Positions 16,027 through 24,227 of a stretch of 64,000 bases of DNA are shown in pieces. The notes below the pieces were generated by a model. That model ran no database searches. It was given only the letters and a program-made list of their open reading frames with translations, and was not told the DNA's origin. Each line of letters begins with the position of its first letter. Position 1 is the first letter of the stretch. Source of the DNA: Flavobacterium sp. KACC 22763 (GTDB lineage: Bacteria; Bacteroidota; Bacteroidia; Flavobacteriales; Flavobacteriaceae); contig NZ_CP117879.1 in the NCBI RefSeq assembly GCF_028736155.1, positions 496,001-560,000 of the forward strand. The letters are read 5' to 3'. The translations under genes were made by a program, and so were the position numbers.

Positions 16027-16910
16027 TCAAACAAATCCGAAGACAAATAACGATCACCACGATCGCAGATCACGGCAACTACAACTCCAGACTCTAATTG
16101 TTCAGCGATTTTTAAGGCAACTGCAACAGAACCTCCGCTGCTCATTCCTGCAAAAACGCCTTCTTCAAGAGCCAATCTCTTAGTCATCGCGCGCGCTTCT
16201 TCCTCGCTTACATCGATAACGGTATCTACTTTAGAAGCATCAAATATTTTTGGTAAGTACTCTTGTGGCCATTTACGAATTCCTGGAATCTGAGAGCCAT
16301 CGCTTGGTTGTGCGCCAATAATCTGTACGTTTGGATTCTTTTCTTTCAAATAAGTCGAAGTTCCAATAATGGTTCCAGTTGTTCCCATGGCAGAAACGAA
16401 ATGTGTTACTGTTCCATCAGTATCATTCCATATTTCAGGACCTGTTGTTTTATAGTGTGCTTTCCAGTTATCATCATTGGCAAACTGATTTAGCATCAAA
16501 TATCCGCCTTGAGCGACTTTTTTATCTGCATAATCTCTAGAGCCAATAATTCCTTCGCTTGCAGGTGTAAGAATCACTGTGGCTCCATAAGCACGCATAG
16601 TTTGAGTGCGCTCTTTGGTTGAATCTTCCGGTAAAACCAATTCGATTTCGATGCCAAATAACTGTGCAATCATAGCCAAAGCAATGCCAGTATTTCCGCT
16701 AGTTGCCTCAATTAATTTATCTCCTTTTTTGATGTCACCACGTTCCAGTGCAGCAGCAATCATGTTGTATGCAGCCCTGTCTTTTACACTTCCTCCTGGA
16801 TTGTTTCCTTCCAGTTTCAGTAAAAGTTTTACATTTTTATTTTTAACTAGATTGACAGTTTCCATCAAAGGAGTGTTGCCAATTAAGTTTAACAATTTAT
16901 GTGAATTCAT
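16023..16910 (-). CDS. cysM: Cysteine synthase B (O-acetylserine sulfhydrylase)
   Basis: The enzyme makes cysteine from O-acetylserine and sulfide or thiosulfate. The 295-residue protein has the PLP-binding lysine in NPGGSVKDRAAYNM (about residue 42), the substrate loop EATSGNTGIALAM and the phosphate-binding GTTGTIIGTS. Length and the MAYGATVILT-type region fit the CysM branch rather than CysK. It is preceded at 1 bp by the serine acetyltransferase gene, giving a complete two-step cysteine operon. The C-terminal CDRGDRYLSSDLFD is the usual family end. Confidence 0.92.
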   Translation of the reverse strand: MNSHKLLNLIGNTPLMETVNLVKNKNVKLLLKLEGNNPGGSVKDRAAYNMIAAALERGDIKKGDKLIEATSGNTGIALAMIAQLFGIEIELVLPEDSTKERTQTMRAYGATVILTPASEGIIGSRDYADKKVAQGGYLMLNQFANDDNWKAHYKTTGPEIWNDTDGTVTHFVSAMGTTGTIIGTSTYLKEKNPNVQIIGAQPSDGSQIPGIRKWPQEYLPKIFDASKVDTVIDVSEEEARAMTKRLALEEGVFAGMSSGGSVAVALKIAEQLESGVVVAVICDRGDRYLSSDLFD

Positions 16911-16911
16911 T

Positions 16912-17703
16912 TTATTTTTTTTCTTTTATTTTGACTTCAGTGGTAGTAGTGTTGGTTACAATAGAATTTTCGGGAATCGATTTTGTGATCCAGGCGTTTC
17001 CTCCAATAATACTGTTTTTTCCAATTACAGTTTCTCCGCCCAGAATAGTTGCATTGGCATAAATGCAGACATTGGCTTCTACAGTCGGATGTCTTTTTGC
17101 ATTTTTCATTTCCTTGCTTACGCTTAATGCACCAAGTGTAACTCCTTGATAAATTTTTACATGCTTTTTAATAACAGAGGTTTCTCCAATTACAATACCT
17201 GTCGCGTGATCAATAAAAAATGGCGATGCAATATCGGCACCTGCGTGAATATCTGTACCTGTAATTCTATGCGCGTATTCGCTCATTAGTCGAGAAAAGA
17301 GCAATAAATCGAGATGATATAATTCGTGGCTTAATCTATAAATCGCAATGGCGTAAAATCCAGGATAACCCAAGTAAACTTCATCAATGCTGTTTGAAGC
17401 AGGGTCATTTTCAAGGATATATTCGGCATCCTGATTTAGCTTTTCTAAAACTCCTGGAAGTTTTTCTAAGAAACGATCCCAAATAGATTCACATAAATTT
17501 TGAGGTTTTTTGCAGGCTAAAACCGCAATTTCTTTAAAACGAAACTCCAATTCGTCAATGCTCTCGTCTAACGCTGCATTAGAATCAAATAGCGTGTAAA
17601 AAAGCTTTTCTGTAAAGTCTTCCGTTTTGGTTTTTATGCCGTAATTTATGTGTGAATGGCTCTTTAAAGCTCTTATATTTTGTATGATAGTGTCTTTTGT
17701 CAC
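16912..17703 (-). CDS. cysE: Serine O-acetyltransferase
   Basis: This enzyme acetylates serine with acetyl-CoA, the first step of cysteine synthesis. The protein has an N-terminal helical domain and a C-terminal left-handed beta-helix of hexapeptide repeats (DIHAGADIA, FFIDHATGIVIGETSVI, IYQGVTLGALS), with the HATG and HPTVE motifs of the active site. I chose the GTG at 17703 (VTKDTIIQNIRALKSHSH), which aligns with the usual family start, over an ATG 22 codons upstream (17769) that would add a hydrophobic, unconserved stretch. The choice is uncertain. It shares an operon with cysM. Confidence 0.88.
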   Translation of the reverse strand: MTKDTIIQNIRALKSHSHINYGIKTKTEDFTEKLFYTLFDSNAALDESIDELEFRFKEIAVLACKKPQNLCESIWDRFLEKLPGVLEKLNQDAEYILENDPASNSIDEVYLGYPGFYAIAIYRLSHELYHLDLLLFSRLMSEYAHRITGTDIHAGADIASPFFIDHATGIVIGETSVIKKHVKIYQGVTLGALSVSKEMKNAKRHPTVEANVCIYANATILGGETVIGKNSIIGGNAWITKSIPENSIVTNTTTTEVKIKEKK

Positions 17704-17893
17704 AATGGTAAAAATGAGTGAATAATTTTGGAACGTTAAAAGTAAGGCGTTTTTTGGAAATAAAACCATGATTTAACTAAAGAAATTTTCTTTACAAGGT
17801 TTGATTTGTGATAAAAAACGAATTGTAAACTGTTCTTTTTTATGCAATTCTTAAGAAGTTTATTGCGTAAATTAGCTTTTAAAATATACTAAA

Positions 17894-18595
17894 ATGAAAA
17901 ATAACCAAACATTTAAAAGTGACATTTCGGGCATTTCTTTTCCTGAAAATGAAAAAATATACGGAAGAGCAATTCACGATCCTATTTTAGGATTAATTAA
18001 AAAAGAATATCCTGATTTTGATGCTGAAGACTGCATTTCTATAAATGAATTAAATGTTTACCGTCAAAAATACATTTCAAATTATCTTTCTTCTGAAATT
18101 GGAGCGCTTTCTGCAATGGAGAAAAATGTAATTTCTTCATTAAAAGAAGATAAATCAATTGTAAGCATTGTAGAAGAAGAGGAAGAAACGAGGAACCTAG
18201 GACAGATAGTGGCCGATAAAGTGGCCGATTTTGGAGGAAGTTGGACTTTTATTATTTCATTTGTTGTTTTTATTACGGTTTGGATTGCCTCAAATGTTTT
18301 TATTTTTTTGAACAAAGGATTTGATCCCTATCCGTTTATTCTCTTAAATCTAATTTTGTCTTGTGTGGCAGCTTTGCAGGCACCCGTAATTATGATGAGT
18401 CAAAACCGTCAAGAAGAGAAAGATCGTAATCGTGCTAAAAAAGATTTTATGATTAATCTAAAATCAGAATTGGAGATTAGATTGATTCATGATAAAATTG
18501 ATCATTTGATTATGCATCAGCAGCAAGAATTAATCGAAATTCAAAAAGTGCAAATCGAGATGATGAACGATATTTTGGATCAGATTAAGAAGTGA
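17894..18595 (+). CDS. DUF1003 membrane protein
   Basis: The 233-residue protein carries the DUF1003 core: ADKVADFGGSWTFIISFV (first helix, about residues 107-125), IASNVFIFLNKGFDPYPFI, then the second helix and APVIMMSQNRQEEKDR. Two membrane helices are present and both termini look cytoplasmic. The family is widespread and its biochemical role is unknown. A coiled-coil-prone C-terminal tail (about 190-233) is rich in Gln, Glu and Lys. Its TGA stop joins the next short-period array. Confidence 0.85.
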   Translation: MKNNQTFKSDISGISFPENEKIYGRAIHDPILGLIKKEYPDFDAEDCISINELNVYRQKYISNYLSSEIGALSAMEKNVISSLKEDKSIVSIVEEEEETRNLGQIVADKVADFGGSWTFIISFVVFITVWIASNVFIFLNKGFDPYPFILLNLILSCVAALQAPVIMMSQNRQEEKDRNRAKKDFMINLKSELEIRLIHDKIDHLIMHQQQELIEIQKVQIEMMNDILDQIKK

Positions 18596-18681
18596 AAGAT
18601 ATTTAAAATTCCAATTTTTTGAAATCCCAAATTCCAAAAAAGAGCGAAGCGACTTTTAGAAAATCTAAAATCTAAAATCTA
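18593..18681. repeat. AATTCCA / ATCTAAA 7-bp array between two stop codons
   Basis: From the DUF1003 stop codon onward come AAATTCCA, AATCCCA and AATTCCA units (about 18605-18640). A short GC-rich interruption is followed by four ATCTAAA units of 7 bp (about 18660-18683). The stop codon TAG of the convergent DUF2752 gene (18681-18679) is inside the last unit, so the end of that coding region is made of array sequence. Confidence 0.75.
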
Positions 18682-18963
18682 AAAATAAAAGTGTTTAAAA
18701 TAGTAACCGCCAAGCATAAAAAATAGGTTTATAATGGCCATTCTCCAAATCAGTTTTTTATAATTTCTGGACTTGTCTAAAAAATGAAATGCTGAAAAAA
18801 CGAAGAGTAAAAGGCAAGTATAAATGGCTGGATACATTTTAAAAGCCGCTGAAAATTCGCCCTGAAAAAGTAAGAATAAAGACCGCTGAAATCCGCATCC
18901 TAAACAGTCAAAACCAAATACGGTTTTGAACAGGCAAGGAATCATATATTTCTCTAAACTCAT
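18679..18963 (-). CDS. DUF2752 membrane protein
   Basis: A short protein (94 residues from the ATG at 18963; the codon six positions upstream is a TTG) with the DUF2752 signature: IPCLFKTVFGFDCLGCGFQRS, where CPxCG-like cysteines and a following arginine sit before the first helix. Two or three hydrophobic segments follow. The family is found in many Bacteroidota and its role is unknown; some members are near signalling or secretion genes. The last four residues (HFYF) are encoded by the edge of a short repeat array. Confidence 0.8.
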   Translation of the reverse strand: MSLEKYMIPCLFKTVFGFDCLGCGFQRSLFLLFQGEFSAAFKMYPAIYTCLLLFVFSAFHFLDKSRNYKKLIWRMAIINLFFMLGGYYFKHFYF

Positions 18964-19042
18964 GGTGACTCTTTTTTGCAATTTTACTAAAAAAATATGA
19001 CAAACGTTTGAAGTAGTATAGAAGTACTATTTGAAAGTTTTA

Positions 19043-19050
19043 TACTTTTG
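19043..19050 (+). promoter_or_regulatory. -7 promoter element of the Smr operon
   Basis: TACTTTTG matches TAnnTTTG 12 bp before the ATG at 19063. No TTG lies at a proper distance upstream, so the promoter is only partly supported. Confidence 0.35.
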
Positions 19051-19062
19051 AAATCTTAAAAT

Positions 19063-19266
19063 ATGGAAGGGATGAAAACTTTTAAAATTATAATAATGAT
19101 TCTTGCGATTTCGGTTGCGTTATACGAACAGGTTTCGGAAGAAAAAAACATCTATATCATGATTGCTGCAATTGTAGTTTTTATGTTCGGAATGATGCAG
19201 CTTAGTGCAAAAACACCAAGTAAAAATAACGATAAAGAAGAGTTAGATGCTGGTAAAAGGAGATAA
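19063..19266 (+). CDS. Small membrane protein upstream of Smr gene
   Basis: A 67-residue protein with two hydrophobic helices (about residues 4-19 and 28-46) and a charged tail. I do not recognise a family. It overlaps the start of the Smr-domain gene by 20 bp, so the two are translated together, and it follows a -7 element closely. Homologues of this pair order exist in Flavobacteria by memory only. Confidence 0.6.
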   Translation: MEGMKTFKIIIMILAISVALYEQVSEEKNIYIMIAAIVVFMFGMMQLSAKTPSKNNDKEELDAGKRR

Positions 19267-19798
19267 GGTTTCGGTACTCGACGAAGCCATAAACGGAACT
19301 GTTGTTTCGGTGAAAAATAACGAAGTTTTAATTGAAACTGAGGACGGATTTACGATGACATTTTTTGTCAATGAATTACTTAAAATTCAAGAAACCAGTA
19401 ATTTAATGAATTCTATTAAAAGGATTAATTTAGATGAAGTTTCAAAAGAGAAAACGGAGCCAAAACCGAGAAGTTTTGTTAAAGAAAAGAAGGATAAACG
19501 TGAAGTTGGCGTTCCAGAATTTGATTTGCATATCGAAAAATTGGTTCCAAATAAACGCGGAATGTCAAACTATGATATTTTGACATTACAGACCGAAACG
19601 GCAAAAAGACACATCGAATTTGCGATACGAAACCGCATTCCGAAAATCGTTTTTATTCATGGTGTTGGTGAAGGAATTTTAAAAGCCGAACTTGATTTTT
19701 TATTGGGCCGTTATGACGGAATTGATTTTCAAGATGCCAATTATCAAAAATATGGTCTTGGTGCTACCGAAGTTTATATAAGACAAAACAATAAATAA
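19247..19798 (+). CDS. Smr/MutS2-like domain protein
   Basis: The 183-residue protein has an N-terminal KOW/SH3-like part (about 1-45, GDKVSVLDEAINGTVVSV) and a C-terminal Smr domain (about 95-183) with FDLHIEKL and FIHGVGEGILKAEL. In Smr proteins the DLH and HGxG motifs form a nuclease or nucleic-acid-binding core. It lacks the MutS ATPase part of MutS2, so it is a stand-alone Smr protein, a type common in Bacteroidota. Function is probably nucleic-acid binding or cleavage; target unknown. Confidence 0.8.
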   Translation: MLVKGDKVSVLDEAINGTVVSVKNNEVLIETEDGFTMTFFVNELLKIQETSNLMNSIKRINLDEVSKEKTEPKPRSFVKEKKDKREVGVPEFDLHIEKLVPNKRGMSNYDILTLQTETAKRHIEFAIRNRIPKIVFIHGVGEGILKAELDFLLGRYDGIDFQDANYQKYGLGATEVYIRQNNK

Positions 19799-19838
19799 AA
19801 ACAGCTTTTAAAAGCATAAAAAGTTTACTGTAAAGCAT

Positions 19839-19904
19839 AAAAAAAACGTTTGTTTTTTGATTTGATTTGTTTGCAAAATCATCTCAAAAAACAGACGTTT
19901 TTTT
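19839..19904 (+). terminator. Long terminator after the Smr gene
   Basis: A long imperfect inverted repeat (AAAAAAACGTTTGTTTTTTGA with TCAAAAAACAGACGTTTTTTT, about 28 bp arms) ends in a T run, between two convergent genes. Confidence 0.8.
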
Positions 19905-19948
19905 GTAAGAATTGTTTTTGTAGATTTCTTTTCAGAAAATCTATTTTT

Positions 19949-20941
19949 TTAGATTGTGGCTGGTCTAGTAACTTTTCCAAGAACGAAACTGCTTCCTAAT
20001 TTAAAGCTGCTGTTTCCTTTTTGTAAAACTACGTTTCTAAGCACTATTGTATGCTCGTAAACTTGCTGCTGCCCAATTTGAGTAGTGGTTACTTCTATAA
20101 TTCCGCTTACATTAGCAACGCCAAGTTGGCCTGTCCATGTCTCTTCAATTGCAGGTGCCGATGGCTGTATTTTGGAGCAAACAAAAGATGGCGTTATAGA
20201 TCCAGTTCCTTCTTTTGCAGTTTTATAAAATACTTTATTCTGTGTTGCTGTTATTAAACTTGTGCGAGGTTGGTTACTTGGAGTAACAACATTGACAAGT
20301 AAAGCAGGATCAATATCATCAATAGATAAATAAAACGTATTGTTATAATTGTAAACTCTAGCAACTTCGTCACACTCATAAGCCGAACCATTTGGGTTTG
20401 TTCTAAAAGTAAGATTGGCTGGTGTTACTGTAGTTTTATACAATCCAAACTCAAATTCTGGCTGTGTTTGTAATCCTGACGGTTTATCAAATGTTATATT
20501 TTTGAAAATTATACTATGAGTATATCCTGTTATTCTTGTACCATCGTCAGTCTTGTTTGGTTCTTCATTTTGAGTTGTTGAAATTTCAATTATACCGTTT
20601 GTTGCAAGCCATTCTTCAGTTACTTTTGGAGTGCTTGGTGGAATTAAACCGCAAATGTTTTCTTTTGCAACAGCTCCGTCGTAAGCTCTATAAACAACAT
20701 TATATGTTTTTGCATCTATAGTATAAATATAGTCTCCTGGATCATTTTTAATAGCTCCTTCTGGCATTTGAAGTAGTAGAGCTTCCTGAGGCTTAAGTTT
20801 GTAAAGCAAGGTATTTGTTGTAGGATCACAAGCTTGAGATTCTGCAATATCGTCAAAATCTATTTTATCTACAGTCAAATCTCCATCATCGCATCCATTT
20901 AAGAAAAGAGCAAATAATAGGAGGGCAGCATATTTTTTCAT
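19949..20941 (-). CDS. Large lipoprotein of unknown function
   Basis: The start at 20941 gives a clean lipoprotein signal, MKKYAALLLFALFLNGCDDG (Cys about residue 17), and I prefer it to the upstream in-frame start at 21004. The 330-residue mature protein has two similar halves, each with a SNQ/PSTPKVTEEW-type segment, a GIIEI/GIIEVTTTQ strand and a HxIIFKNI or HTIVLRNV strand, so it looks like an internal duplication of a beta-rich domain. I do not recognise a family. A -7 candidate TATTTTTG lies at 20967-20960 on the minus strand. Confidence 0.65.
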   Translation of the reverse strand: MKKYAALLLFALFLNGCDDGDLTVDKIDFDDIAESQACDPTTNTLLYKLKPQEALLLQMPEGAIKNDPGDYIYTIDAKTYNVVYRAYDGAVAKENICGLIPPSTPKVTEEWLATNGIIEISTTQNEEPNKTDDGTRITGYTHSIIFKNITFDKPSGLQTQPEFEFGLYKTTVTPANLTFRTNPNGSAYECDEVARVYNYNNTFYLSIDDIDPALLVNVVTPSNQPRTSLITATQNKVFYKTAKEGTGSITPSFVCSKIQPSAPAIEETWTGQLGVANVSGIIEVTTTQIGQQQVYEHTIVLRNVVLQKGNSSFKLGSSFVLGKVTRPATI

Positions 20942-21015
20942 CGTAAAATTTATTTGGGTCAAAAATAGTGAAAAAATTGCCAAATGATATTTAAGATTTG
21001 ACAATTGATATTTCT

Positions 21016-21023
21016 TAACTTTG
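21016..21023 (+). promoter_or_regulatory. -7 promoter element of the cysteine desulfurase
   Basis: TAACTTTG matches TAnnTTTG and ends 5 bp before the ATG at 21029, so the transcript would be leaderless or nearly so. A TTG at 20998-21000 lies 15 bp upstream, two bases shorter than the usual minimum spacer. Confidence 0.45.
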
Positions 21024-21028
21024 CAACA

Positions 21029-22153
21029 ATGAAAAAAGTATATCTAGATAATGCCTCAACAACAGCAATGCGTCCTGAAGTAATTCAGGAAATGACAAAA
21101 ATAATGCTTGAGGATTACGGAAATCCATCGTCTACACATAGCTTTGGGCGAAACGGTAAAACAATATTAGAACTTTCAAGAAAGAGCATCGCCAAGCATT
21201 TAAATTGCACTGCTCAGGAAATCATTTTTACTTCTGGTGGAACTGAAGCCGACAACTGGATTTTGCGTTCTGCGGTGGAGGATTTAAAAGTTGAAAGGAT
21301 CATTACTTCAAAGATTGAACATCATGCGGTTTTACACACCGTTTGGGCGCTTCAGGAAGAATACAATATTCAGGTTGATTATGTTAATGTAAACGCAGAC
21401 GGAAGTTTAGATTTAACGCATTTGTCAAATTTATTGTCTGATGAAAAAAAGACGATAGTGAGTTTAATGCATGTAAACAACGAAACTGGAACTATTTTAG
21501 ATTTAGATCGCGTTAGTTTGATTTGCAAGCAGTATAACGCTTTGTTTCATTCGGATACGGTTCAGTCTATTGGGAAAACTGAAATCGACCTGCAAAAGAC
21601 TCCAGTTGACTTTATTTTGGCTAGTGCACATAAGTTTCACGGACCAAAAGGAATTGGATTTGCTTTTATTCGAAAAAATTCTGGTTTACAGCCATTACTT
21701 TTTGGAGGTGAACAAGAGAAAGGTTTACGCGCAGGAACAGAAGCTGTACATCAGATTGCTGGAATGGCAAAAGCTTTATCTATTTCATACGAAAAACTAG
21801 ATGAAGAAAGAACTTATATTTTAGGAATAAAAAATTATCTGATTGAACAGTTAGAAATTCATTTTCCAGATTTTAGAATCAACGGAAAAAAAGATGATTT
21901 CTATAATATCATTAATATTATTCTGCCTTTTTCACCAGACAAAACTTCGATGCTGCTTTTTAGTTTAGATATGAAAGGAATCGCAGTTTCTAGAGGAAGT
22001 GCTTGCCAATCTGGAAGTATAAAACCTTCGCATGTCTTAAATGAAATGCTTTCGGAGACCGATTTAAAATTACCAAATCTCCGAATTTCATTTAGCCATT
22101 ATAATACCAAAGAAGATATCGATTGGCTAATTGAGAGTTTGAAAACTCTTTAA
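21029..22153 (+). CDS. Cysteine desulfurase (NifS/IscS family)
   Basis: This PLP enzyme removes sulfur from cysteine for Fe-S clusters and tRNA thiolation. The 374-residue protein starts at MKKVYLDNASTTAMRPEV, the classic N-terminus. It has the cofactor lysine in SAHKFHGPKGIGF (about residue 198) and the catalytic cysteine loop SRGSACQSGS (about 320-329). The upstream in-frame start at 21005 is rejected because it adds eight unconserved residues. There is no IscU or SufU gene nearby, so the physiological partner is elsewhere. The promoter is very close to the ATG. Confidence 0.9.
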   Translation: MKKVYLDNASTTAMRPEVIQEMTKIMLEDYGNPSSTHSFGRNGKTILELSRKSIAKHLNCTAQEIIFTSGGTEADNWILRSAVEDLKVERIITSKIEHHAVLHTVWALQEEYNIQVDYVNVNADGSLDLTHLSNLLSDEKKTIVSLMHVNNETGTILDLDRVSLICKQYNALFHSDTVQSIGKTEIDLQKTPVDFILASAHKFHGPKGIGFAFIRKNSGLQPLLFGGEQEKGLRAGTEAVHQIAGMAKALSISYEKLDEERTYILGIKNYLIEQLEIHFPDFRINGKKDDFYNIINIILPFSPDKTSMLLFSLDMKGIAVSRGSACQSGSIKPSHVLNEMLSETDLKLPNLRISFSHYNTKEDIDWLIESLKTL

Positions 22154-22222
22154 GGTTCAAAGGCTCAAAGAGACAAAGGTTCAAAGTGAATTAACAATTT
22201 ATAATTTACAATTCACAATTAC
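22151..22222. repeat. GGTTCAAA 8-bp / ATTTACA 7-bp array
   Basis: The array starts in the stop codon of the desulfurase gene: GGTTCAAA, GGCTCAAA, GAGACAAA, GGTTCAAA, then 7 bp ATTTATA, ATTTACA, ATTCACA, ATTACTT units that touch the stop codon of the convergent tsaC-like gene (22221-22219). The two unit types belong one to each gene end. Confidence 0.7.
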
Positions 22223-22779
22223 TTGCGAATTACTTTTACTTGCGAATCTTTGGTCAATTTGATAATGGTTGAAGATTTTCCGTTTACTTTATCTTGGTTT
22301 AATTTTACCACATAATCCACACCATTGATAATTTCAGGGCTGATATCTTTGAAACTTTGCGGTGTTGGCTGTCCAGAAATATTAGCTGAAGTAGAGACCA
22401 AAGGTTTTTTCATTCTTTCCATCAATTTATAGCAGAAAGGTTCTTTGACTAATCTAACTCCAAGAGATTTGTCGGCAGCAATGATGTTTGGCGCAACATT
22501 TCTTGCATCATCCAAAATTAGAGTAGTTGGTTTTTCAGATAAATCCATAATTTGCCATGCAACTTCAGGAATGTCTTTAAAAACATTATACATCATTTTT
22601 TCGCTGTTCATTAAAACAATCATGCTTTGAGTTTCTGCTCGCTGTTTCAATTTATAGATTTTAGCAACAGCTTCTGCATTTGTAGCATCGCAGCCAATTC
22701 CCCAAACGGTATCAGTTGGGTACAAGATTATGCCTCCGTTTTTAATTACTTCGTATGCGTTGATGATTTCCTCGTTCAT
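22219..22779 (-). CDS. L-threonylcarbamoyladenylate synthase (Sua5/YciO/YrdC family)
   Basis: The enzyme makes threonylcarbamoyl-AMP from threonine, bicarbonate and ATP for the t6A37 tRNA modification. The 186-residue protein has the YrdC core: IIYPTDTVWGIGCDATN (about residues 18-35), KIYKLKQRAETQSMIVLM and SANISGQPTPQSF. It lacks the C-terminal Sua5 domain, so it is the short form. A -7 candidate TAACTTTG lies on the minus strand at 22819-22812. Confidence 0.88.
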   Translation of the reverse strand: MNEEIINAYEVIKNGGIILYPTDTVWGIGCDATNAEAVAKIYKLKQRAETQSMIVLMNSEKMMYNVFKDIPEVAWQIMDLSEKPTTLILDDARNVAPNIIAADKSLGVRLVKEPFCYKLMERMKKPLVSTSANISGQPTPQSFKDISPEIINGVDYVVKLNQDKVNGKSSTIIKLTKDSQVKVIRK

Positions 22780-22811
22780 TTTACAAATTATAATTTACTT
22801 CATTAAGACCG

Positions 22812-22819
22812 CAAAGTTA
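22812..22819 (-). promoter_or_regulatory. -7 element of the threonylcarbamoyl-AMP synthase gene
   Basis: TAACTTTG on the minus strand, about 33 bp before the ATG. No TTG at the right spacing was found. Confidence 0.35.
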
Positions 22820-22905
22820 TAAATTTTACTTGTAATTGTTTTTCTAAAGGCTTTGTAAAATGGAAATTATAAAGCTTTAAAAAGTGTTTTGAAGAAAGGG
22901 AATAC

Positions 22906-24069
22906 TTATGATTTTACAGAAGTCGATTTTGATTTTGTTTTTGCAAATTCCATAAGCGGGTGCTCAATGTACTTGAATGTTAATTGGCTGATAAGAATTA
23001 GTGGGAGAATAGACATGGCAATGATAGACCAAAATTCAAAATCAGTTAACATTTTAGCTCTTTCATAACCAATGATAAAATGAAAAAGGATAAATAACAA
23101 CGTACCATGAAGTAAATAAATGCTGTATGTTATTTGTCCAAATTTTCGTGAAAAAGTACTGGAAAGAATGCCAAAAAAGTTATTTCCAGAAGCAATTATT
23201 ATAAATACAATTGAAGTGATAATGACTGGGATTGGTTTTCTTCCGCTATTGAAAAAATAAACAGAGCATATAATTAGTAAAATAGCTAAAACTGTATATT
23301 TTTTTTGTTTTAAAATAGCTCCAAATATATTTTTACTAATTACTAAAGCTGCAATAATACCTCCAATAAAAGGTAAAAAGTGTCTCAAGGATGCGCCATT
23401 GATGATCATTATAAGAGCCGCCGTAATTGTAAATGACACAATGATTTTATAATTTACTTTAATCTTAAAAAATAGTGCAATAAGAGGCAGTAAAAAATAG
23501 AAAGCCCATTCATAGGGCAATGTCCAAGTTACACCAGCATTTAGTAAGAAGCTATCTTCTAATCCGTTGATGTTTAATCCTTTTTTAACATTAAAAAATA
23601 TCCAGGAAAGTATGGTTAGTACGTTTTCTGAGAAAGGAATTTTGGATTTGAAATTGGTTAAATAACCTGCAATTAAAAAAATAATCCCAACTGAAAAAAG
23701 ATACATCGGGAAAAGTCTATATAGACGGGCATTGATATATGCAGACCAGTTGATTTGCTTGTTTTTGCTGTTGATTAATTTTAGAGTAAATAAGAAAGCC
23801 GTAATCACAAAGAAAAAAGCAACCGTAGTTTGTCCAAAGTGATTGAATAGATTAGATTTTGGTTCTTCCCATTCGCCCTTTTGAAGAAAATAACGCCAGA
23901 TATAACTATGATGCAAGAAAACAAAAAATGCTAAATAACCTCTTAAACCATCAATTTCTGGATAGCGAACTTCTTGTACATCAATTTTTACCACTCTATT
24001 AGTAAACACTACAGAAATAATTAGAGCAAATAAGATGAGGAAAGAACAAAGCAAGAAAGTAGCTGTCAT
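22906..24069 (-). CDS. Membrane acyltransferase (OafA/Acyl_transf_3 family)
   Basis: The 387-residue integral membrane protein has about ten hydrophobic helices and the acyltransferase-3 signature: YPEIDGLRGYLAFFVFLHHS (about residues 37-56), with the catalytic His in the LHHS element. The later EWAFYFLLPLIAL and SIYLLHGTLLFILFH segments fit the same family. Such enzymes O-acetylate surface glycans or lipopolysaccharide. It starts the sugar/LPS gene block. A full promoter lies at 24127-24154. Confidence 0.88.
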   Translation of the reverse strand: MTATFLLCSFLILFALIISVVFTNRVVKIDVQEVRYPEIDGLRGYLAFFVFLHHSYIWRYFLQKGEWEEPKSNLFNHFGQTTVAFFFVITAFLFTLKLINSKNKQINWSAYINARLYRLFPMYLFSVGIIFLIAGYLTNFKSKIPFSENVLTILSWIFFNVKKGLNINGLEDSFLLNAGVTWTLPYEWAFYFLLPLIALFFKIKVNYKIIVSFTITAALIMIINGASLRHFLPFIGGIIAALVISKNIFGAILKQKKYTVLAILLIICSVYFFNSGRKPIPVIITSIVFIIIASGNNFFGILSSTFSRKFGQITYSIYLLHGTLLFILFHFIIGYERAKMLTDFEFWSIIAMSILPLILISQLTFKYIEHPLMEFAKTKSKSTSVKS

Positions 24070-24126
24070 TTTTTGAAAGGATAGTTTTTTATTCGGATGA
24101 TTTTTAACAAATTTTTAATGTTTCGG

Positions 24127-24154
24127 CAAAAATAGTAAACATTTTCAAAAGCAA
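24127..24154 (-). promoter_or_regulatory. Promoter of the acyltransferase gene
   Basis: TTG at 24154-24152, a 17 bp spacer and TATTTTTG at 24134-24127 on the minus strand match the Bacteroidota consensus. The 5' leader would be about 55 nt. Confidence 0.55.
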
Positions 24155-24227
24155 AAATATTATGGTTAAAATTATCCTAAACAAAATATAAATCCTTACA
24201 AGTGCAAAATAGTGTTTTTAGTAATAA

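Noticed and set aside
16606..17127. Open frame on the plus strand across cysM and cysE
   Set aside because: It is antisense to two well conserved genes, low in complexity and has no family motif.
18640..18660. AGAGCGAAGCGACT as a strong terminator
   Set aside because: The arms do not pair well; it looks like an interruption inside the repeat array.
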